The position numbers and the translations under genes were made by a program. From Buttiauxella gaviniae ATCC 51604 (GTDB lineage Bacteria > Pseudomonadota > Gammaproteobacteria > Enterobacterales > Enterobacteriaceae), in NCBI RefSeq assembly GCF_001654835.1, contig NZ_LXEP01000015.1, positions 310,001 to 374,000 on the forward strand: a stretch of 64,000 nt of DNA. The letters run 5' to 3'. Under the pieces are notes generated by a model. That model had not been told where the DNA came from. It was given only the letters and a program-made list of their open reading frames with translations, and searched no databases. Below, piece by piece: positions 35,128-45,680 of the stretch. The stretch's first letter is position 1. Each line of letters begins with the position of its first letter.

Positions 35128-35910
35128 TTAATTCCCAAACATCAGTGCAGTGAGCACAAAATCCAGCCCTAAAACGGCCAATGAAGCGTGCACAACGGTT
35201 CGTGTTGTTGCCCGGCTAATCCCTGCGGACGTAGGAATAGCATCGTAGCCATTGAATAACGCAATCCAGGTAACGGTTATCGCAAACACTACGCTCTTGA
35301 TAACACAGTAAATCAGATCGGTACGCCAGTTGACGGCATCTTGCATGGCAGACCAGAAGAACCCAGAGTCGATTCCCTTCCAGTTCACACCAACCAGCGC
35401 CCCTCCCCATACCCCTACTGCGACAAAGATAAGCGTCAGTAACGGCAAGGAAATTACACCAGCCCAGAAACGAGGAGAAACGACACGGCGCAAAGGATCA
35501 ACCGCCATCATCTCCATACTGGAAAGTTGTTCTGTTGCCTTCATCAGGCCAATTTCGGCGGTCAAAGCCGAACCTGCGCGACCAGCAAACAACAGCGCTG
35601 CCACCACAGGCCCAAGCTCACGCAATAGCGACAAGGCAACCAGCATCCCCAGGCTTGATTCCGCACTATAAGTCGTCAGAACTAAGTAGCCCTGCAAGCC
35701 AAGAACCATGCCGATAAACAGACCAGAAACGATAATAATCAGCAGCGACAATACGCCGACGTTATACAGCTGGCGAATCAGCAATGGCGCATGTTTGCGG
35801 AATTCCGGTTTCCCCACCAGCGCATTAAAAAGCATTATCCCGGCCCGGCCGAATGACGCGCAGGTTTTCAGTCCCCGCTGCCCGAACGATGCCAGTGCAT
35901 TAAAGAGCAT
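35128..35910 (-). CDS. mlaE: MlaE, permease subunit of the MlaFEDB transporter
   Basis: 260 aa from ATG 35910 ([10 protein letters not shown]), as in E. coli; the open frame extends upstream over mlaF but without homology. Five or six membrane helices with the family motif [22 protein letters not shown], the coupling helix to MlaF. Maintains outer-membrane lipid asymmetry. Confidence 0.95.
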   Translation of the reverse strand: MLFNALASFGQRGLKTCASFGRAGIMLFNALVGKPEFRKHAPLLIRQLYNVGVLSLLIIIVSGLFIGMVLGLQGYLVLTTYSAESSLGMLVALSLLRELGPVVAALLFAGRAGSALTAEIGLMKATEQLSSMEMMAVDPLRRVVSPRFWAGVISLPLLTLIFVAVGVWGGALVGVNWKGIDSGFFWSAMQDAVNWRTDLIYCVIKSVVFAITVTWIALFNGYDAIPTSAGISRATTRTVVHASLAVLGLDFVLTALMFGN

Positions 35911-35917
35911 GAGTAAC

Positions 35918-36733
35918 TTAACTCCCTGTTTTTGATAATAAGTCATTCCGATAATCCGTTGCCGGATAGCGGAACGGTACTGGTCCATCGGCAATACCAT
36001 CAAGGAACTGACGAACCCGAGGGTCACAATTTTCGCGCAAGGCGGTTGGAGTCCCTTCAGCGACAATATGCTGATCTGCTGCAATATAGGCGTAATCTGC
36101 GATGCTCAGCACTTCAGGTACATCGTGCGAAACCACAATACAGGTAACACCCAATGCGCTGTTTAATTCTGAAATCAGTTTAACCAGCACACCCATTGTA
36201 ATAGGGTCCTGACCAACGAATGGCTCATCAAACATTATAAGGTCAGGTTCGAGTGCGATGGCACGCGCAAGTGCAGCTCGTCGAGCCATACCGCCAGAGA
36301 GTTCGTTTGGCATCAGTTTAGCGGCTCCACGTAATCCCACCGCCTCAAGCTTCATCATAACGGTGCTATGCAGCAACTCCTCCGGCAAGCGGCGATGTTC
36401 GCGAAGCGGATATGCCACATTTTCGAAGACATTGAGATCGGTAAATAACGCGCCGGATTGAAACAGCATGCTCATACGTTTACGCACGTTATATAGTCGT
36501 GAGCGCGACATAGCCGGCACGTTTTCACCGTCGAATAGGATTTCGCCATTGTCAGGCTGAATTTGACCACCAATCAGCCGCAACAATGTCGTTTTACCAA
36601 TTCCTGAAGGCCCCATGATGGCCGTAATTTTGCCACGAGGCACGTTCAGAGAAATATTGTCAAAGATGCGCCGACTGCCGCGAGTAAAACTAACATCGCG
36701 AATTTCGACCAGATTCGTCTGCGTCTGGCTCAT
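35918..36733 (-). CDS. mlaF: MlaF, ATPase subunit of the MlaFEDB transporter
   Basis: 271 aa from ATG 36733 (an adjacent ATG at 36736 is equally possible). Walker [10 protein letters not shown], signature LSGGMARR and Walker B LIMFDEPF are present, with the ABC histidine in VVSHD. The C-terminal PVPFRYP segment that swaps onto the partner MlaF in E. coli is kept. First gene of mlaFEDCB, divergent from yrbG. Confidence 0.96.
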   Translation of the reverse strand: MSQTQTNLVEIRDVSFTRGSRRIFDNISLNVPRGKITAIMGPSGIGKTTLLRLIGGQIQPDNGEILFDGENVPAMSRSRLYNVRKRMSMLFQSGALFTDLNVFENVAYPLREHRRLPEELLHSTVMMKLEAVGLRGAAKLMPNELSGGMARRAALARAIALEPDLIMFDEPFVGQDPITMGVLVKLISELNSALGVTCIVVSHDVPEVLSIADYAYIAADQHIVAEGTPTALRENCDPRVRQFLDGIADGPVPFRYPATDYRNDLLSKTGS

Positions 36734-36962
36734 CATCTTTCCTTTTATCAAGTTCACGGACGAAGCATTGGATAGCAACTCAATTCCAACCCAACATTTT
36801 CACAGAATGTTATCAGCCCTGATTAGCGAAAACTGGCATTTGTTTTACTTTTCTGCCACATAAAGTCAGAATTAAGAATTCACCATGGCCTACAGATCTG
36901 TATGCTCTGCCGGTACTTTCACAGCACGAGACCGGCGATTATACCTGAATAAAGGATTTTGC

Positions 36963-37940
36963 ATGCTGTTAGCTACAGCTCTGTTAATTATCGGTTTGCT
37001 TTTGGTCGTCTATGGCGCGGATCGTCTGGTGTTCGCCGCCTCGATACTTTGCCGTAGTTTCGGCGTTCCGCCACTCCTTATCGGTTTAACCGTTGTAAGC
37101 ATCGGGACATCATTACCTGAACTGCTCGTCGCAAGCTCTGCCGCTCTAAATGGCCAATTGAATTTAGCGGTGGGAACAGCATTAGGTTCGAATATCACCA
37201 ATATCTTACTGATTCTCGGCTTAGCGGCACTTTTGCATCCATTTACCGTGAATTCCGATATTCTACGGCGTGAATTGCCCCTAATGTTAGTCGTCAGCGG
37301 CGTGATCGGATGGCTTCTTTTTGATAACCAGCTTAGCCGTATTGATGGCGTAGTACTGATTGCTGTCGCAGTAGCTTATCTGCTGTTTACGATTAAAATA
37401 GCTCGCCTTGCCGGAAATGAAGGGGCTGACAACCTGACCCGCGAACAGCTGGCAGAACTTCCTCGTGAAGGGAGCCGTCCCGTCGCATTTTTATGGCTCG
37501 CCGTGGCTTTAATTATTATGCCGATGGCCACTCGCATGGTTATCGATAACGCCAGCGTACTCGCGCATTACTTTGGCGTAAGCGAGTTAGTGATTGGCCT
37601 GACGATTATTGCTGTAGGCACGAGCCTGCCTGAACTTGCAACGACCATCGCAGGTGCACGTAAAGGTGAAGACGATATTGCGATTGGCAATATCATCGGC
37701 TCGAACATATTCAATATTGTTTTGGTATTGGGTATTCCTGCCTTGATTGCACCGGGTGAAATTGACCCGCATGCCTTTGCTCGTGACTATTGGGTCATGT
37801 TGGTAGTCAGTGCCATTTTTGCAGTACTTTGCTGGCGTAAATCACGCTCTATCGGCAAGGCAGCAGGTGCTCTGTTAACATGTAGTTTCTTCGTATGGAT
37901 TGTGATGCTGTGGTTTATTGCATCACCTGTCGTAGGGTAA
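36963..37940 (+). CDS. yrbG: YrbG, Ca2+/Na+ antiporter (CaCA) family inner-membrane protein
   Basis: 325 aa from ATG 36963, as in E. coli. Two inverted repeats with alpha motifs VVSIGTSLPELLV and AVGTSLPELATTIAG, and the paired ALGSNI / IIGSNIFNI segments. Physiological substrate not established. First gene of the long yrbG-kdsD-kdsC-lptCAB-rpoN cluster; kdsD starts 15 bases later. Confidence 0.93.
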   Translation: MLLATALLIIGLLLVVYGADRLVFAASILCRSFGVPPLLIGLTVVSIGTSLPELLVASSAALNGQLNLAVGTALGSNITNILLILGLAALLHPFTVNSDILRRELPLMLVVSGVIGWLLFDNQLSRIDGVVLIAVAVAYLLFTIKIARLAGNEGADNLTREQLAELPREGSRPVAFLWLAVALIIMPMATRMVIDNASVLAHYFGVSELVIGLTIIAVGTSLPELATTIAGARKGEDDIAIGNIIGSNIFNIVLVLGIPALIAPGEIDPHAFARDYWVMLVVSAIFAVLCWRKSRSIGKAAGALLTCSFFVWIVMLWFIASPVVG

Positions 37941-37955
37941 AGCGGAACGGAAATT

Positions 37956-38942
37956 ATGTCACAGATAGAATTACAACCGGGTTTTGACTTTCAGCAAGCA
38001 GGTAAAGAAGTACTGAAGATCGAACGTGAAGGCCTGGATCAACTTGAGCAATACATCAATACAGACTTCTCTGCGGCCTGTGAAAAAATGTTTTATTGCC
38101 AGGGCAAAGTAGTTGTCATGGGTATGGGCAAATCGGGTCACATCGGTAAAAAGATGGCGGCAACTTTTGCAAGTACCGGTACACCTTCGTTTTTCGTTCA
38201 CCCAGGTGAAGCAAGCCATGGTGACCTCGGCATGGTTAGCACGCAAGATATTGTTATCGCTATTTCAAACTCTGGCGAGTCAAACGAAATTCTGGCGCTG
38301 ATTCCGGTTCTCAAACGATTGCAGGTGCCACTGATTTGCATCTCCAGTCGCCCGGAAAGTTCAATGGGCAAAGCGGCCGATGTCCATCTTTGTGTCAAGG
38401 TTCCCCAAGAAGCTTGCCCCCTAGGACTGGCTCCAACATCCAGCACCACGGCAACACTTGTGATGGGTGATGCGCTTGCTGTTGCTCTACTGAAAGCTCG
38501 TGGCTTTACTGCAGAAGATTTTGCACTTTCTCACCCAGGCGGTGCATTGGGACGTAAACTGTTATTACGTGTCAGCGATATTATGCACACTGGCAATGAG
38601 ATCCCCCATGTCAGTAAAGATGCTTCATTGCGCGATGCATTACTGGAAATAACGCGCAAAAATATGGGTATGACCGTAATCTGTGACTCCCTGATGAAAA
38701 TTGAAGGGATCTTCACTGATGGTGATTTACGTCGAGTCTTTGATATGGGCGTTGATCTCCACTCCCTGAATATCGCAGATGTCATGACTGTCGGCGGAAT
38801 TCGTGTTCGCCCAACGCTATTGGCGGTTGATGCACTGAACTTGATGCAGTCCCGCCATATAACCTCAGTACTGGTTGCAGATGGCGAGCAACTACTGGGT
38901 GTGGTACATATGCATGACATGCTACGCGCAGGCGTGGTTTAA
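37956..38942 (+). CDS. kdsD: D-arabinose-5-phosphate isomerase KdsD
   Basis: 328 aa, the E. coli length. An N-terminal SIS domain (VVVMGMGKSGHIGKKMAATF, ISNSGES) is followed by two CBS domains. It converts ribulose-5-phosphate to arabinose-5-phosphate, the first step to Kdo. kdsC follows after 16 bases. Confidence 0.96.
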   Translation: MSQIELQPGFDFQQAGKEVLKIEREGLDQLEQYINTDFSAACEKMFYCQGKVVVMGMGKSGHIGKKMAATFASTGTPSFFVHPGEASHGDLGMVSTQDIVIAISNSGESNEILALIPVLKRLQVPLICISSRPESSMGKAADVHLCVKVPQEACPLGLAPTSSTTATLVMGDALAVALLKARGFTAEDFALSHPGGALGRKLLLRVSDIMHTGNEIPHVSKDASLRDALLEITRKNMGMTVICDSLMKIEGIFTDGDLRRVFDMGVDLHSLNIADVMTVGGIRVRPTLLAVDALNLMQSRHITSVLVADGEQLLGVVHMHDMLRAGVV

Positions 38943-38958
38943 CAAAGGATTAGCCTTA

Positions 38959-39525
38959 ATGAGTAACCATGAAGCGTCTCTTGCCACTTGTTATGGGCCG
39001 GTAAGCACGCGCGTGATGGAGCGGGCAGCAAACGTGCGCCTGCTTATTTTAGACGTTGACGGTGTAATGTCTGATGGCCTGATTTATATGGGTAATAGCG
39101 GCGAAGAGCTGAAAGCATTCAACGTGCGTGATGGCTATGGAATTCGCTGTGCACTAACCTCTGATATCGAAGTGGCGATTATTACTGGCCGGAAAGCAAA
39201 ACTTCTTGAGGACAGGTGCGAAACGCTTGGCATTACCCATCTTTATCAAGGTCAATCTGACAAGCTGCTGGCTTTTCAGGATCTATTAGATAAGCTCGCC
39301 ATTCCAGCTGAGCAAGTGGCTTATGTCGGGGATGATTTAATCGACTGGCCTGTAATGGCTAAAGTAGGTTTGAGTGTCGCAGTAGCGGACGCTCATCCTT
39401 TACTTATTCCTCGTGCAGACTACGTTACACGTATTGCTGGCGGACGAGGAGCAGTACGCGAAGTCTGCGATCTCCTTTTACTGGCCCAAGGAAAGCTTGA
39501 TGAGGCCAAAGGGCTATCTATATGA
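38959..39525 (+). CDS. kdsC: Kdo-8-phosphate phosphatase KdsC
   Basis: 188 aa from ATG 38959, as in E. coli. HAD-family C0 phosphatase with motif I DVDGVMSDG, Thr of motif II in AIITGRKAK and motif IV VGDDLIDWPVM. It releases Kdo. Its stop overlaps the lptC start (ATGA). Confidence 0.96.
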   Translation: MSNHEASLATCYGPVSTRVMERAANVRLLILDVDGVMSDGLIYMGNSGEELKAFNVRDGYGIRCALTSDIEVAIITGRKAKLLEDRCETLGITHLYQGQSDKLLAFQDLLDKLAIPAEQVAYVGDDLIDWPVMAKVGLSVAVADAHPLLIPRADYVTRIAGGRGAVREVCDLLLLAQGKLDEAKGLSI

Positions 39526-40097
39526 GTAAGACCAGACGTTGGGTTATCATCCTGCTTTCATTGCTGGCACTGGTATTGATTGGTGTAAATCTGGTCGATA
39601 AAGACACTGTTGCACCACAAACAGTGAACAGTAACGAGCCAACCTATAAAAGTGAACATTCTACGACCCTCGCCTACAGTCCTGAAGGGGCTTTAAATTA
39701 CCGGCTGGTCGCAGAACACGTTGAATACTTTTCCGACACTGCTGTTTCATGGTTCACCAATCCGGTGATGACACAGTATGACGAAAACAAAGTAGCAACC
39801 TGGTCATTACGGGCAGATCGCGCCAAACTGACTAACGATCGGATGCTGTATTTGTACGGAAATGTGGTGCTGACAGCCCTGACACCAGATTCACAGCTAC
39901 GCAAAATTACCACGGACAATGCGCAGGTTAATTTAGTCACTCAGGATGTTGCGTCTGATGACCAGGTAACCTTGTACGGAACCAGCTTTAACTCTACCGG
40001 CCTCAAAATGCGTGGAAACTTACGCAGCAAAAATGCCGAGCTGATTGAAAAGGTTAGAACATCCTATGAAATCCAGAATAAACAAACTCAGCCGTAA
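39522..40097 (+). CDS. lptC: LptC, LPS export inner-membrane anchor
   Basis: 191 aa, the E. coli length. A single N-terminal membrane helix is followed by a periplasmic beta-jellyroll. LptC receives LPS from LptB2FG and passes it to LptA. It overlaps kdsC by 4 bases and lptA by 32 bases. Confidence 0.95.
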   Translation: MSKTRRWVIILLSLLALVLIGVNLVDKDTVAPQTVNSNEPTYKSEHSTTLAYSPEGALNYRLVAEHVEYFSDTAVSWFTNPVMTQYDENKVATWSLRADRAKLTNDRMLYLYGNVVLTALTPDSQLRKITTDNAQVNLVTQDVASDDQVTLYGTSFNSTGLKMRGNLRSKNAELIEKVRTSYEIQNKQTQP

Positions 40098-40623
40098 TTT
40101 AGTACTGACTAGTACGCTTTTAGCCGCCAGTTTTTCGGCATTTGCGCTGACCGGTGATACCGATCAGCCGATTCACATTGAATCTGACCAACAGTCGCTG
40201 GATATGCAAGGCAACGTCGTCACCTTCACCGGCAATGTGATCGTGACGCAAGGCAGTATCAAAATTAACGCTGATAAAGTGGTTGTGACCCGTCCGGGCG
40301 GTGAGCAAGGTAAAGAAATCATTGATGGCTACGGTAATCCAGCCACGTTCTATCAGATGCAAGATAGTGGTAAACCCGTTAGTGGCCACTCAGCGACCAT
40401 GCACTATGAGTTGCAGAACGATTTTGTCGTACTGACTGGCAATGCCTATCTTGAGCAGGTCGACAGCAATATTAAAGGCGACAAAATTACCTATTTGGTT
40501 AAAGAGCAGAAAATGCAGGCCTTTAGCGAAAAAGGGAAACGTGTCACCACAGTTCTGGTCCCTTCTCAATTGCAGAAAAAAGACGGCCAGGCTCCGGCGC
40601 CAGCCCCGAAAAAGAGTAACTAA
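40066..40623 (+). CDS. lptA: LptA, periplasmic LPS-bridge protein
   Basis: 185 aa from ATG 40066; signal peptide ends SAFA. The OstA fold segment PIHIESDQQSLDMQGNVVTF is near identical to E. coli. LptA polymerises into the jellyroll bridge carrying LPS across the periplasm. The start lies inside lptC. Confidence 0.96.
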   Translation: MKSRINKLSRNLVLTSTLLAASFSAFALTGDTDQPIHIESDQQSLDMQGNVVTFTGNVIVTQGSIKINADKVVVTRPGGEQGKEIIDGYGNPATFYQMQDSGKPVSGHSATMHYELQNDFVVLTGNAYLEQVDSNIKGDKITYLVKEQKMQAFSEKGKRVTTVLVPSQLQKKDGQAPAPAPKKSN

Positions 40624-40629
40624 TTCGTT

Positions 40630-41355
40630 ATGGCTACTTTAATTGCAAAACATCTCGCCAAAGCCTACAAAGGCCGCCGCGTTGTTGAAGACGTCAGCCT
40701 GACCGTTAAATCAGGTGAAATTGTCGGTTTACTTGGCCCTAACGGTGCAGGCAAAACCACGACTTTTTACATGGTTGTTGGCATTGTGCCGCGTGATGCA
40801 GGGAACATCATTATTGATGATGAAGACATTAGTCTTCTGCCGCTTCATGCTCGTGCCCGTCGCGGGATTGGGTATTTACCGCAAGAAGCGTCAATTTTCC
40901 GTCGCTTAAGCGTGTTCGATAACTTGATGGCTGTCCTGCAAATTCGTGATGACCTCAGCGCTGAGCAGCGTGAAGACCGTGCGAATGAGTTGATGGAAGA
41001 GTTTCACATTGAGCATCTGCGCAATAACCTCGGGCAGTCTCTGTCTGGTGGTGAGCGCCGTCGTGTTGAAATTGCCCGCGCTCTGGCTGCAAACCCGAAA
41101 TTTATTCTTTTGGACGAACCTTTTGCAGGTGTTGACCCAATCTCCGTCATCGACATCAAGCGGATTATCGAGCACTTGCGCGATAGCGGGCTTGGTGTGC
41201 TGATTACTGACCATAACGTACGCGAAACGTTGGCCGTGTGTGAACGAGCCTACATCGTAAGCCAGGGCCAGTTAATTGCCCATGGCACGCCTGCGGAAAT
41301 CCTGGAAGATGAGCATGTTAAGCGCGTCTATCTGGGCGAAGAGTTCAGACTCTGA
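40630..41355 (+). CDS. lptB: LptB, ATPase of the LPS exporter
   Basis: 241 aa, the E. coli length. Walker [10 protein letters not shown], signature [13 protein letters not shown], Walker [14 protein letters not shown]. It powers LptB2FG extraction of LPS from the inner membrane. The spacer to rpoN (104 bases) holds a palindromic repeat. Confidence 0.97.
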   Translation: MATLIAKHLAKAYKGRRVVEDVSLTVKSGEIVGLLGPNGAGKTTTFYMVVGIVPRDAGNIIIDDEDISLLPLHARARRGIGYLPQEASIFRRLSVFDNLMAVLQIRDDLSAEQREDRANELMEEFHIEHLRNNLGQSLSGGERRRVEIARALAANPKFILLDEPFAGVDPISVIDIKRIIEHLRDSGLGVLITDHNVRETLAVCERAYIVSQGQLIAHGTPAEILEDEHVKRVYLGEEFRL

Positions 41356-41391
41356 TAGGGTAGGAAGTATAATTATTAATACTCTGGGTAA

Positions 41392-41421
41392 TTCGAGTTG
41401 CCCACGTTCCTGCAACTCGAA
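41392..41421. repeat. Palindromic intergenic repeat unit between lptB and rpoN
   Basis: TTCGAGTTGC (41392-41401) and GCAACTCGAA (41412-41421) are a perfect inverted repeat with a ten-base centre. The flanks GGGTAA before and GTATGCCGGGTATA after resemble a short dispersed element I recall from enterobacterial intergenic regions. Only one copy is visible in this window, so the dispersed nature is not shown here. Confidence 0.5.
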
Positions 41422-41459
41422 GTATGCCGGGTATATACCTGAGGAAGCTCGCTCTGAAT

Positions 41460-42893
41460 ATGAAGCAAGGTTTGCAATTACGGCTTAGCCAACAACTTGC
41501 TATGACTCCACAGTTACAGCAGGCAATCCGCCTGTTGCAGTTGTCAACGTTAGAGCTTCAGCAAGAACTCCAACAAGCCCTGGAAAGTAACCCACTGCTT
41601 GAGCAAACCGATCTGCATGAAGAAATTGAAACTCAGGAAGTTCGTGAAAACGAAGCGTTAGATACCCGTGAAGCTCTCGAACAAAAAGAGATGCCTGACG
41701 AATTGCCGTTAGATACCAGCTGGGACGAGATCTACACCGCGGGCGCGCCATCAGGAACAGGCTCTGATTACAGTGATGACGAATTGCCGGTTTATCAAGG
41801 GGAAACTACCCAGTCACTTCAGGATTACCTGATGTGGCAGGTCGATCTCACTCCGTTCTCTGATACCGATACTGCCATTGCGACATCTATTGTCGATGCT
41901 GTCGATGAGATGGGCTATCTCACGGTTTCGCTGGAAGAAATTCTGGAAAGCATGGGCGATGAAGAAATCACGATCGACGAAGTAGAAGCGGTACTTAAAC
42001 GCGTCCAGCGTTTTGATCCTGTTGGCGTTGCCGCACGCGATCTCCGCGATTGCTTGCTCATCCAACTTTCTCAGTACGCCAGAGAAACACCGTGGCTGAC
42101 CGAGGCACGACTGATTGTCAGCGATCATCTGGATCTACTGGCCAACCATGATTTCCGTAGCCTGATGCGCGTCACTCGCCTGAAAGAAGAAGTTCTGAAA
42201 GAGGCAATGTGCCTGATTCAGTCTCTGGATCCACGCCCAGGCCAATCGATTCAAACCAGTGAACCCGAATATGTCATTCCCGATATTCTGGTCAAAAAGA
42301 TTCAGGGGCGCTGGACGGTAGAATTAAACGCCGACAGCATTCCACGCCTTAAAATTAATCAGCAGTACGCTGCAATGGGTACCAATGCCCGCAATGACAG
42401 CGACTCACAATTTATTCGCAGTAACCTGCAAGAAGCGAAGTGGTTGATTAAAAGTCTTGAAAGCCGCAACGATACGCTGCTGCGCGTCAGTCGCTGTATC
42501 GTTGAGCAGCAACAAGGTTTTTTTGAGCACGGCGAAGAGCACATGAAACCGATGGTTCTTGCTGATATTGCCCAAGTAGTCGAAATGCATGAATCGACTA
42601 TTTCCCGTGTGACCACGCAAAAATATTTGCACAGTCCACGCGGCATTTTTGAATTGAAGTATTTCTTCTCAAGCCATGTGAATACCGAAGGCGGAGGCGA
42701 GGCCTCATCTACGGCGATTCGGGCACTAGTGAAGAAATTAATTGCTGCGGAAAACCCTGCGAAACCTCTGAGTGATAGCAAGTTAACGACTATGCTATCC
42801 GATCAGGGGATCATGGTGGCACGCCGCACTGTTGCGAAGTACCGAGAGTCTTTATCCATACCACCGTCAAATCAGCGTAAACAGCTGGTATGA
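41460..42893 (+). CDS. rpoN: RNA polymerase sigma-54 factor RpoN
   Basis: 477 aa from ATG 41460 ([19 protein letters not shown]), as in E. coli; the 12 in-frame codons upstream come from the palindromic repeat. Region I is Gln/Leu-rich, region II acidic, and the C-terminal RpoN box is [10 protein letters not shown]. It directs polymerase to -24/-12 promoters for nitrogen and other genes. hpf, ptsN, rapZ and npr follow. Confidence 0.97.
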   Translation: MKQGLQLRLSQQLAMTPQLQQAIRLLQLSTLELQQELQQALESNPLLEQTDLHEEIETQEVRENEALDTREALEQKEMPDELPLDTSWDEIYTAGAPSGTGSDYSDDELPVYQGETTQSLQDYLMWQVDLTPFSDTDTAIATSIVDAVDEMGYLTVSLEEILESMGDEEITIDEVEAVLKRVQRFDPVGVAARDLRDCLLIQLSQYARETPWLTEARLIVSDHLDLLANHDFRSLMRVTRLKEEVLKEAMCLIQSLDPRPGQSIQTSEPEYVIPDILVKKIQGRWTVELNADSIPRLKINQQYAAMGTNARNDSDSQFIRSNLQEAKWLIKSLESRNDTLLRVSRCIVEQQQGFFEHGEEHMKPMVLADIAQVVEMHESTISRVTTQKYLHSPRGIFELKYFFSSHVNTEGGGEASSTAIRALVKKLIAAENPAKPLSDSKLTTMLSDQGIMVARRTVAKYRESLSIPPSNQRKQLV

Positions 42894-42915
42894 CTTAACC
42901 GATAAGGAAGACACT

Positions 42916-43203
42916 ATGCAGCTCAACATTACAGGACAAAACGTCGAAATCACTGACGCACTGCGCGATTTTGTGAGTACGAAGTTTGCCAAACTGGAGC
43001 AGTACTTCGATAGAATTAACCAGGTCTACATTGTGTTAAAGGTTGAAAAGGTCACGCATATTGCCGATGCAACGCTTCATGTGAATGGTGGTGAAATCCA
43101 TGCAAGCTCTGATGGCCAGGATATGTATGCGGCAATTGATGGCTTAATTGATAAACTGGCGCGCCAGTTAACCAAACATAAAGATAAACTAAAACAACAC
43201 TGA
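42916..43203 (+). CDS. hpf: Ribosome hibernation promoting factor Hpf
   Basis: 95 aa from ATG 42916, the E. coli length. Short HPF with the double-stranded RNA-binding-like fold (YFDRINQVYIVLKVEKVTH). It promotes 100S dimers in stationary phase. It lies 22 bases after rpoN. Confidence 0.96.
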   Translation: MQLNITGQNVEITDALRDFVSTKFAKLEQYFDRINQVYIVLKVEKVTHIADATLHVNGGEIHASSDGQDMYAAIDGLIDKLARQLTKHKDKLKQH

Positions 43204-43281
43204 TAATCCGGGCAACTGTTCCAGCATAGACGGCTCGTTACTTAACGGGCCGTTAGCATAACAGGGTGCTTAGGTGAACTT

Positions 43282-43773
43282 ATGATGAACAACGATTCTG
43301 CTCTACAACTTAGTAATGTCCTGAACAAGGAATGTACTCGTACCAACGTACATTGCCAGAGTAAAAAACGTGCACTGGAAATCATCAGTGAGCTGGCAGC
43401 AAAGCAACTCGGCCTGCCACCACAAGTGGTTTTTGAAGCCGTGCTGACGCGCGAACGTATGGGGAGTACCGGTATCGGTAACGGTATCGCTATACCTCAT
43501 GGGAAGCTGGAAGAAGATACCACCCGCGCGGTTGGGGTGTTTATTAAACTGGAGACCCCTATCGCATTTGATGCGATTGATAACCAGCCGGTAGACCTCA
43601 TGTTTGCGCTGCTTGTACCGGCGGATCAAACAAAAACGCATTTGCACACATTATCTCTGGTGGCAAAGCGTCTGGCAGACAAAACAATTTGTCGACGCCT
43701 GCGTTCTGCGCAAAGCGATGAAGAGCTTTATCAGATCATTACCGAAACAGAACATGGTAGTGAAAGTGAATAA
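43282..43773 (+). CDS. ptsN: PtsN, EIIA component of the nitrogen PTS
   Basis: 163 aa. The phosphorylated histidine is residue 73 in GIAIPHGK. PtsN takes phosphate from Npr and controls potassium transport and other targets by its phosphorylation state. It shares this operon with rpoN, rapZ and npr. Confidence 0.96.
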   Translation: MMNNDSALQLSNVLNKECTRTNVHCQSKKRALEIISELAAKQLGLPPQVVFEAVLTRERMGSTGIGNGIAIPHGKLEEDTTRAVGVFIKLETPIAFDAIDNQPVDLMFALLVPADQTKTHLHTLSLVAKRLADKTICRRLRSAQSDEELYQIITETEHGSESE

Positions 43774-43826
43774 TCTGGCTGTGATTGTGTTGACATCACA
43801 GCAAGAGAAGTTGGGGGAGTGAAAAA

Positions 43827-44681
43827 ATGGTGCTGATGATCGTCAGCGGCCGCTCTGGTTCAGGGAAGTCTGTAGCCTTGCGTGCACTAGAAGATATGGG
43901 ATTCTACTGCGTAGATAATCTACCAGTGGTGCTGTTACCTGATCTTGCCAAAACTCTCGCAGAGCGAAAAATTTCTGCGGCAGTGAGCATCGACGTGCGT
44001 AACATGCCGGAAAACCCGGAAATTTTTGAACAGGCGATGAGTAATCTGCCTGACTCATTTTCGCCACAATTATTATTCCTCGACGCCGATCGCAATACGC
44101 TGATCCGTCGTTATAGCGACACGCGTCGATTGCATCCACTTTCCAACAAAAATCTTTCGTTAGAAAGTGCAATTGATGAAGAAAGTGACCTGCTGGAACC
44201 ACTGAAATCCAGAGCTGATCTGATTATCGATACCTCTGAAATGTCAGTGCACGAACTTGCGGAAATGTTGCGTACGCGCCTGCTCGGCAAACGTGAACGC
44301 GAATTGACTATGGTGTTCGAGTCCTTCGGCTTTAAACACGGTATTCCAATCGATGCTGACTACGTATTCGACGTACGATTCCTGCCAAACCCGCATTGGG
44401 ATCCGAAGCTTCGTCCGATGACTGGTCTCGACAGACCTGTCGCTGCGTTCCTTGACCGTCACACCGAAGTGCACAATTTTATCTACCAGACACGCAGTTA
44501 TCTTGAGCAGTGGTTACCGATGCTGGAAACCAATAACCGCAGCTATTTGACTGTGGCAATTGGTTGTACAGGCGGTAAACACCGTTCAGTTTATATTGCT
44601 GAACAACTGGCAGACTATTTCCGTTCGCGCGGGAAAAATGTGCAATCCCGTCACCGTACGCTGGAAAAACGCAAAACATGA
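43827..44681 (+). CDS. rapZ: RapZ, RNase adapter controlling GlmZ decay
   Basis: 284 aa, the E. coli length. N-terminal Walker A GRSGSGKS; the C-terminal domain has [10 protein letters not shown] and the basic tail HRTLEKRK. RapZ binds sRNAs GlmZ/GlmY and guides RNase E, setting glmS levels. Its stop overlaps the npr start (ATGA). Confidence 0.97.
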   Translation: MVLMIVSGRSGSGKSVALRALEDMGFYCVDNLPVVLLPDLAKTLAERKISAAVSIDVRNMPENPEIFEQAMSNLPDSFSPQLLFLDADRNTLIRRYSDTRRLHPLSNKNLSLESAIDEESDLLEPLKSRADLIIDTSEMSVHELAEMLRTRLLGKRERELTMVFESFGFKHGIPIDADYVFDVRFLPNPHWDPKLRPMTGLDRPVAAFLDRHTEVHNFIYQTRSYLEQWLPMLETNNRSYLTVAIGCTGGKHRSVYIAEQLADYFRSRGKNVQSRHRTLEKRKT

Positions 44682-44950
44682 CAGTAAAACAGACCGTTGA
44701 GATCACCAACAAACTGGGCATGCACGCGCGCCCAGCAATGAAACTGTTCGAACTGGTGCAAAGCTTTGATGCCGAAGTAATGCTGCGTAACGAGGCTGGC
44801 ACGGAGGCGGAAGCCAACAGCGTGATTGCATTGCTGATGCTGGATTCCGCTAAAGGTGGACACATCGAAATTGAAGTTACCGGGCCTGAAGAAGAGCAAG
44901 CCTTGAATGCGGTTATCGCCCTGTTTAATTCAGGTTTTGACGAAGACTAA
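44678..44950 (+). CDS. npr: Npr (PtsO), phosphocarrier of the nitrogen PTS
   Basis: 90 aa, HPr-like. The phospho-acceptor is His16 in LGMHARPAM. It passes phosphate from PtsP to PtsN. Last gene of the rpoN operon; mtgA converges on it with a single base between their stops. Confidence 0.96.
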   Translation: MTVKQTVEITNKLGMHARPAMKLFELVQSFDAEVMLRNEAGTEAEANSVIALLMLDSAKGGHIEIEVTGPEEEQALNAVIALFNSGFDED

Positions 44951-44951
44951 T

Positions 44952-45680
44952 TTACTTCAGCTCATTCTGCGCCATGAATGACTCGCCACCCAACTGGCGC
45001 ATCTGGCGCAATATCCATTGCTGCCGCTGGTGTACATAGCCAGAAGGTGCATTCGCTTTAAAGCGAATCGGATTGGGCAATACAGCAGCCAGCAATGCCG
45101 CTTCTGATGCCGTCAGACGGCTTGCTGGTTTGTGGAAATAGCGCTGTGAAGCGGCTTCCACACCAAAAATCCCCTCGCCAAATTCCGCGATATTTAGATA
45201 AACCGTGAGAATGCGGCGTTTAGTCCAGACGGCCTCCATACCCAGCGTTAGCCCAGCCTCAAGACCTTTACGGACATAGCTTCGTCCATCCCACAAAAAC
45301 AAGTTCTTGGCAGTTTGCTGAGAAAGTGTCGATGCGCCGCGAACGCGATTTTCATTACGTTCATTATGGGCAATGGCCTTTTCGATAGCATTAACGTCAA
45401 ATCCCCAGTGGTTGGGAAATTTCTGGTCTTCTGCCGCAATAACCGCAAGCCCCATCAACGGTGAGATCTCATCCATACTTACCCAATCCGAGTGAGCTAC
45501 GTAACCGAAATCACCGCTAAACCAGGCGCTGAGCTGCCTCTCTACCATTACGGCTGAAAACGGCACAGGCAAAAAGCTAAACAGAATAACCCCCGCCAGC
45601 CAGACTCCGGCGAAAGCCAGTACACCGCGAAATAGCCAGCGCCTCAGGGTACTCAAGAGCGCAATTCGCCCTTTCTTCAT
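44952..45680 (-). CDS. mtgA: Monofunctional biosynthetic peptidoglycan transglycosylase MtgA
   Basis: 242 aa (E. coli 242). One N-terminal membrane helix and a GT51 domain with the catalytic block [17 protein letters not shown] and [15 protein letters not shown]. It polymerises glycan strands at the division site. It overlaps elbB by 4 bases (ATGA). Confidence 0.96.
   Translation of the reverse strand: MKKGRIALLSTLRRWLFRGVLAFAGVWLAGVILFSFLPVPFSAVMVERQLSAWFSGDFGYVAHSDWVSMDEISPLMGLAVIAAEDQKFPNHWGFDVNAIEKAIAHNERNENRVRGASTLSQQTAKNLFLWDGRSYVRKGLEAGLTLGMEAVWTKRRILTVYLNIAEFGEGIFGVEAASQRYFHKPASRLTASEAALLAAVLPNPIRFKANAPSGYVHQRQQWILRQMRQLGGESFMAQNELK

Noticed and set aside
35911-36084. N-terminal extension of MlaE
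   Set aside because: The frame is open but overlaps mlaF; the E. coli start MLFNALAS matches ATG 35910.
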